Below are positions 59,077-64,000 of a DNA stretch of 64,000 bases, one piece after another. Numbering within the stretch: the stretch's first letter is position 1; each line of letters opens with the position of its first letter. The translations under genes and the position numbers were made by a program. The stretch is from assembly GCF_018991925.1 (NCBI RefSeq), contig NW_024720773.1, positions 2,050,947-2,114,946 on the forward strand. Direction: 5' to 3'. The notes beneath the pieces are model-generated. The model searched no databases, was not told the DNA's origin, and saw only the letters and a list, made by a program, of their open reading frames with translations. This DNA comes from Homarus americanus (taxonomy: Eukaryota; Arthropoda; Malacostraca; Decapoda; Nephropidae).

Positions 59077-59826
59077 CAGTGATCCCTCGGTTAACGAGCG
59101 CCTCGGTTAACGATCAATCCCTCGATTAACGAGTTTTTTACAAGCCGATCTCAACATGTTTTCGCTTGCATTTGGCGGTCCACCAGCTGTAGTATTTGTC
59201 CGCCAATACAGTAATCGGTTCTAGGGCTTAAATTCCTTACTATTTTAGTAAATATCAAGAAGTTTATACTATTCAATAATTTTAAAAGTTTTATATTAAT
59301 TTTAACAATTATTGAACATAATTGAAGTATAGGAAGCTAGTTTTTTGCGCGCCATACAGCCTGTCAACACACCATACAGGCGTCAGTCTCTGTGTCTTTT
59401 CAGTGGAGGTAAAATCTTCAGACTCTCTTCAACTAAATGCTTTTTTTCTGTTTCCAGGCAAATTTTTGGTCAATTTTAAATTTATTTTACATATTGACAA
59501 TATATAATGCAGTGCAGTGTTGATTTGAAGAAAATAATCTTGAATTACACCAAGAGAACTAAAATTTTATGGGTGAAATGGCACCATGGGGTGACTTCTT
59601 CCACCCCAATGCCTTCTTCTCCTTCTCCTCCACCCCATTCTAATTCTCATCATCATCATCATAAAGGAGCCTTCTACACACACAACCTCAGAGTAAGTAT
59701 ACTTTTACTACCTTTTTGTTGATTTTAGACACCGTGAGCGAACCAATTACCCAAAAACCCATTGAACATGAGTCAAGACCGAGCAACCTTCTGGAACTAA
59801 TTGTGCTCATTAACCGAGGACCACTG
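59077..59826. mobile_element. Non-autonomous Tigger derivative, 750 bp
   Basis: Left CAGTGATCCCTCGGTTAACG; right (reverse complement) CAGTGGTCCTCGGTTAATGA; TA on both sides. Carries CAATTATTGAACATAATTGA and CCCATAAAATTTTAG-type flanks of the 48866-51458 family in opposite orientation. No transposase. Confidence 0.88.
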
Positions 59827-60187
59827 TAATTTGAAAAATATTTATACGCATCAGCGGTGGTTGTATGTCCGGTGGTCGAAGTCGAGGAGAATCTGTATAT
59901 ACGCATATATACACTAGAACTCATAAATCACTACTGTAATGTGATACAGGTGATTAATTTTTATCTCTTGTGCAAAATATATGACGTTTATATTCAAATT
60001 ATTCACTGTTGCAAGGATTCCAGCAATGCAAATTATATTCTCCTAACTTTAGTTCGAGATATTACATAAGATAAAAACTGTAAGCCTAAACTACCAAACC
60101 CTGGCTGGGATGGGGAGAGAGGAGGGAGGGGGGGTGGGGGATGTGTTTGACAGCTGATGCCAGGAGGTCTTGTGAAGTATCTAATTA

Positions 60188-61385
60188 CAGTATATTACCC
60201 GCCTAACCGTTTCTGATTTAACGGTTTTATCATATATACGCGGTGCCTCGCCAGAGCTGAACTTTCACTTAACACGGATTTTTCCACATATACACAGTGA
60301 GTGTCCGCTCGAGACGCTATTTTTATATTTGCCCCACCCGCCACCCTGCCTGACTGCCTGTTTTAGGCTCATAAAATTCATACAAATTTCCGCCAGAATA
60401 TAATTTACATTGCTGGAATTCTTATAATTTGGTGATCATTTTGAATATAAACATCATATATTTTGCATTAAGACCAAATTTAGATAAAATGTTTTCTGAG
60501 TAAATATGTTATCTTTTGTGCAAAATATATGACATTTATATTCAAAATATTCTGGTCTTACAAGGAATCCAGCAATGTCAATTAATATTATCCTAACTTT
60601 AATCTGAGGTATTATTTAATACAAAATGTTAAAATTTATTTTTTCACCCATCTCTTGAAGGAGGATTGGTGGGGTGGGGGAGGGTTGGACTGACCACGAG
60701 GTTGAAGAGGGGGAAAGGCAGGGGGTACTTTGATTGCCAGATAGTGTCGTGAAGATTATTTTTTTTATTAACTGAAGATATTTGTTTTAGCTCATAACAT
60801 TCATACAAATTACTCGGTCAGAATATATTTACATTGCTGGAATTCTTATAATTTGTGATTATTTTGAATATAAAACATCATATATTTTGCATTAGACATA
60901 CAAATTTTAGATAAAAATTTTTCTCTGGTAACTATGTTATCTTTGTGCAAATATATGACATTTATATTCAAAATATTCCTGGTCTTACAAGGAATCCAGC
61001 AAGGAATCCAGCAATGTCAATTGTATTATCCTAACTTTAGTTTGAGGTATTATTTATTAAAATTTAGTGGTTTTCCCCAAAAATTCTCAGAGAGGGAAGA
61101 GCCAGCAGTGTAGGTGTGAGAGGGGAGGGAGCTGAGTCCATTATTTGAATGGACATTAACTCTGGCACTGTATTTCTCTATTTCTCTAAGTATTAATTGT
61201 GTGCATGTACCATCATAAAATTAAGATGTTATTTTTACTACAACATAGTTATGTGTCTTCAAAAAGTGGAGTTTGGGGTCGGGCCGGTTTCTGGAGTTAA
61301 TCCCATATGTTCTGTTGTTCACTTAAATCTGATTTCACTTAACACGGACCTCTGGGTTCTATTGACCGCTAAGGGGGTACAACTG
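60188..61385. mobile_element. Second copy of the 714-2329 element, two internal units
   Basis: CAGTATATTACCCGCCTAAC left, CAGTTGTACCCCCTTAGCGG right (reverse complement), TA outside. Many small indels relative to the first copy. Only two AGCTCATAA(A/C)ATTCATACAA units (60366, 60789) instead of three. Confidence 0.8.
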
Positions 61386-61620
61386 TATTTATTTATGTCC
61401 TTAGGAGTGAGTTTTTGTTTTTCTTATAAAATGTCACTGAACTGACCTGGGAGACTATAATTTAATAAAATCATGCTATAGTTCAGACTACAGCATACAA
61501 AAATTTTGAAAACTTTGAGTAGGAAATTGAAATTGTAACCTAACCCCCGGTAATCCTCACAGACAGTTGAAATCGTGAAGAAAAATACGCGCAAGTTGCG
61601 AAGTCTACTGTATATATGCA

Positions 61621-62240
61621 CAGTGACATCCCCGTAAGCCGAACAACTGGTGCAGAGCACTTCCGGGATGAGAGATTTCCGGTAACCAGACGACTCAAAC
61701 CGGAAAAATCCCCCATCCGAGAAGTCCTAAACTATGCATCTTGCACAGACAAAACACTAGCCCACACCCTAGAATGTTTCTGTGTGCTGGGGAGTTTTCC
61801 AAGATCTGAACTAAAATTTATATGATATGGTCGGAATGAAGCTGTGTGTTACAGCAAGGACTGGTATTTTCCACTCCCATGGAGCTGTGGGGATTAGTGG
61901 TTCACATAACTGACCTGACACAATGTCAGGTAGAGGTAGGGTGGGGTATTGGTGGTCTCATATTACTGACCTTCTGATAAATGTCAGGTCCCCCACTGTT
62001 GGGTGGGGGATTATAAGGTCTCAGGACCTGAAGATGTCTTGAACAAACATGAAAGCTAAAATACAGTATTTTTTATACTAACACTTATCACATTGTATCC
62101 CTTCAACATTACGTTACATAACATTTTAAAATATGGAGAGAAAGCAGGAAGGTGGGTCATTAGAGAGATGGAGTGGTAACATGCACCAGTGTTGCCAAGT
62201 GCTAAGCTCAACAGCTGATCTTTTAATTCACCTCCACGTA
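61621..62240. mobile_element. Left part of the 6240-9464 element family
   Basis: CAGTGACATCCCCGTAAGCC...GTGCAGAGCACTTCCGGGAT, GGTCTCATATTACTGACCT and the AACAGCTGAT end correspond to 6240-7030. No right terminus seen. Confidence 0.65.
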
Positions 62241-62384
62241 GTTAACCACGCATAAATTTGTTACATATATGTGGTGTCTGGGTGTGATGTTGTATTAATT
62301 AATAAATAAGTAATATTGTATCGTTAACGACAGGCCGCTTGATGAATAGCATCGATGTCACTACTTATTCATCAAACTACTGTA

Positions 62385-63169
62385 CAGTGAGTCCTCGGTT
62401 AACGAAAGCACAATTGCTCCAGAAGGTTGCTCGTTAACTGAAAAATTCATTAACCGAAACCATTGTTTCTGGGTTTTTTAATTGTTCCAGTTTCACCGAA
62501 AATTACATACAAACTAAATAAATGCAGTAAAGTACACCCTACTTTGAGGTGTGCATGCAATAGGCTGCTGGATGATGATGATGATGATGGGAATTAATGG
62601 GGGGAGGAGAAGGGAGAAGAGAAGTCACCTATGCCCATTTCACACCCATAAAATTTAGTTCATTGGATTAATTCAAGATTATTTTCTTTTAAATCAACAC
62701 TACACTGCATTATATATTGTCAATATGCAAAAATATATTTCAAATGACCAATAACCTGACTGGAAACACAGAAAAAAGCATTTATGTTTTAGTCTCAAAC
62801 AAGATAATCCTCCCTCTCAGCTGGTAACAAACTGTCGCCAAACTGTAGTCTGTTTACGCCGCATAAACTAGTTTATACTTCAATTATGTTCAATAATTGT
62901 TAAATGACTAAAAAATTTAATATAAAAAACTTTAAAAATTATTGAATAGTACAACCTTTATATTTACTAAATGTTAAAGAATTTAAAGCCTTACTGGTGC
63001 GCGGTAAATACTGCCTGCGGCGGTGGGCAAATGCAGGCAAAAACATGTTGGGAAAAAAGATTGGCTTGGGAGGTTTCAAGCTAAACAAAATGAAAGAATC
63101 TTATGAAAGATGAATTAGTTAAGCAAAAATTTCAGATTGAACTGGGCCCAGAATAACTGGGGATCTCTA
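62385..63169. mobile_element. Degenerate non-autonomous Tigger derivative
   Basis: Left CAGTGAGTCCTCGGTTAACG after TA; a weak right end near GGGGATCTCTA at 63160. (GAT)n at 62571-62588 and GTTCAATAATTGTTAAATGA (62888-62907) match the 48866-51458 family. More small deletions than the other copies. Confidence 0.65.
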
Positions 63170-64000
63170 CATCACAAAAATACAATATTGTTTATTCATT
63201 AATTAATTACAACACCATCACAAGCATCTAGTTTACAGTCTTTGTGTTAGAGACAATGATTATGGATGGAGAACGAAGTTATAGCTGGAGAATGGCATCA
63301 GCACTTTTAATGATCACACTCTTTTTGGTGGATATTTATCATGAAGTTAATATAAAAACACATTAAGCACAAATTTTATAAGTAAACACATTAATTAATA
63401 AAACAAAGCAAAACGTTTTTTTACAATGGGAGGACAGGCAGGAATATGGTGAGGAGTAGGGAGCAGGAACTTGGGGTGTGCAGTCAGTTACCTCCCTCCT
63501 CCAACACAAACGCAACCGAGCATATACGCAATATTTCGCCATTTTTCTATACATTATAGCACAGTTATGTAAGGAACAATAATCATCCCATAGATTGGAA
63601 AACTGATATAGAAGTGTATAAATCATCTTGTGTAAGAAAAACATAACAAAACAAGTTTGATGAAATAGATTTAAAACCAGTGGAGTCAAGTACAAAACGA
63701 CACGCTACACAAATTTATTCAAATGGTAAGGACAAAATAACAAGCATTTGATATAAACAGATGTAGGATGGATGATCAGGTGTCATAAACTCTGACAGGT
63801 TATATATTTAAAAGCTCATCTTGTCACACAGAAGGTGGTGATGACGGATTAAGTGGATCAATCATCGTCATTACAATACCTGATGATCATTCAAATCAAA
63901 TCACACCAGTATTCAAAGCCCCTCAGAATCAAAATTCCAAGATTGCATCTGAGAGAACTAAAGAACATTTTATCACGACATTATATCATAATATTTTATC
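63170..64000. other. No gene or element recognised
   Basis: AT-rich. The minus-strand ORF 63363-63695 (110 codons) has no recognisable domain and no homology to the missing N-terminal OGFOD1 exons. Confidence 0.4.

Larger units (their letters stand above)
57751..59895. mobile_element. Tigger-type element of the CTCGACTTACGA family, with two nested MITEs
   Basis: Left CAGTCAGTCCTCGACTTATG, right (reverse complement) CAGATTCTCCTCGACTTCGA. The TTAAGCTTGCCAGCCATTTT segment at 57880 is the inverse of the remnant in the 7933-8224 MITE. The pairing of ends is inferred through the two inner insertions. Confidence 0.55.
57661..61610. mobile_element. Tigger-type element, outermost of a second nest
   Basis: Left CAGTAGACTCGCAACTTACG, right (reverse complement) CAGTAGACTTCGCAACTTGC; TA outside both. 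Contains the elements at 57751-59895 and 60188-61385 and, within the former, 58421-58917 and 59077-59826. No transposase. 58930-59076 and 59896-60187 between inner elements have no gene. Confidence 0.65.

Noticed and set aside
63363..63695. 110-codon ORF as a possible upstream OGFOD1 exon
   Set aside because: No similarity to the expected N-terminal oxygenase motifs (no HxD, no DxxGR-like segment).

Overview
The window is eukaryotic nuclear DNA. Its only recognisable host gene is split by introns with GT-AG borders. The rest is dense in Tc1/mariner-pogo (Tigger) elements with TA target duplications, Ty3/gypsy, BEL/Pao, non-LTR and hAT elements, and long micro- and minisatellites. BEL/Pao together with this mix points to an invertebrate. 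An arthropod, most likely a decapod crustacean, is my inference and is not proved by the sequence.

Host gene. Five exons on the minus strand (57323-57451, 44127-44330, 35761-35920, 17911-18095, 9858-10010) join in consistent reading phase. They encode the C-terminal ~276 residues of an OGFOD1/Tpa1 (Drosophila sudestada1) prolyl 3-hydroxylase, including the natural stop. The upstream exons with the iron-binding motif are not seen and should lie beyond position 64000. Almost everything between 10 and 57 kb is therefore intron of this gene, in introns of about 7.9, 17.7, 8.2 and 13.0 kb.

Layout. 1-9.5 kb, downstream of OGFOD1: Tigger-type elements and MITEs (714-2329, 3520-3777, 5034-5733, 6240-9464). 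10-18 kb: non-LTR 3' end, hAT MITE with perfect 8-bp target duplication, decayed BEL/Pao, two palindromic MITEs. 18.9-19.6 kb: TACAG-type array, then a LINE fragment. 20.2-27.2 kb: nested Tigger elements, one carrying only the DNA-binding half of a transposase. 27.5-35.6 kb: a hub of four unrelated tandem arrays with an exact 622-bp duplication of a possible exon. 36-44 kb: a chimeric LINE/Tigger patch and a long RTE-like LINE. 44.4-45.2 kb: a 26-bp minisatellite next to an OGFOD1 exon. 45.3-57.1 kb: a Tigger containing a deletion-derivative MITE and a nearly intact gypsy, with a nearly intact autonomous Tigger inside one gypsy LTR. 57.7-63.2 kb: another nest of Tigger-type MITEs.

Main observations: the Tigger termini share a fixed 20-nt layout (CAG at positions 1-3, TAACG or TTACG at 16-20); the order of insertion in the 45-57 kb stack can be read directly, including the empty target site in the other LTR; and an autonomous Tigger sits beside at least three of its own deletion derivatives. 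I found no convincing new biochemical system. The exon-like ORF at 34.2 and 34.8 kb is the best candidate for an unrecognised host sequence.
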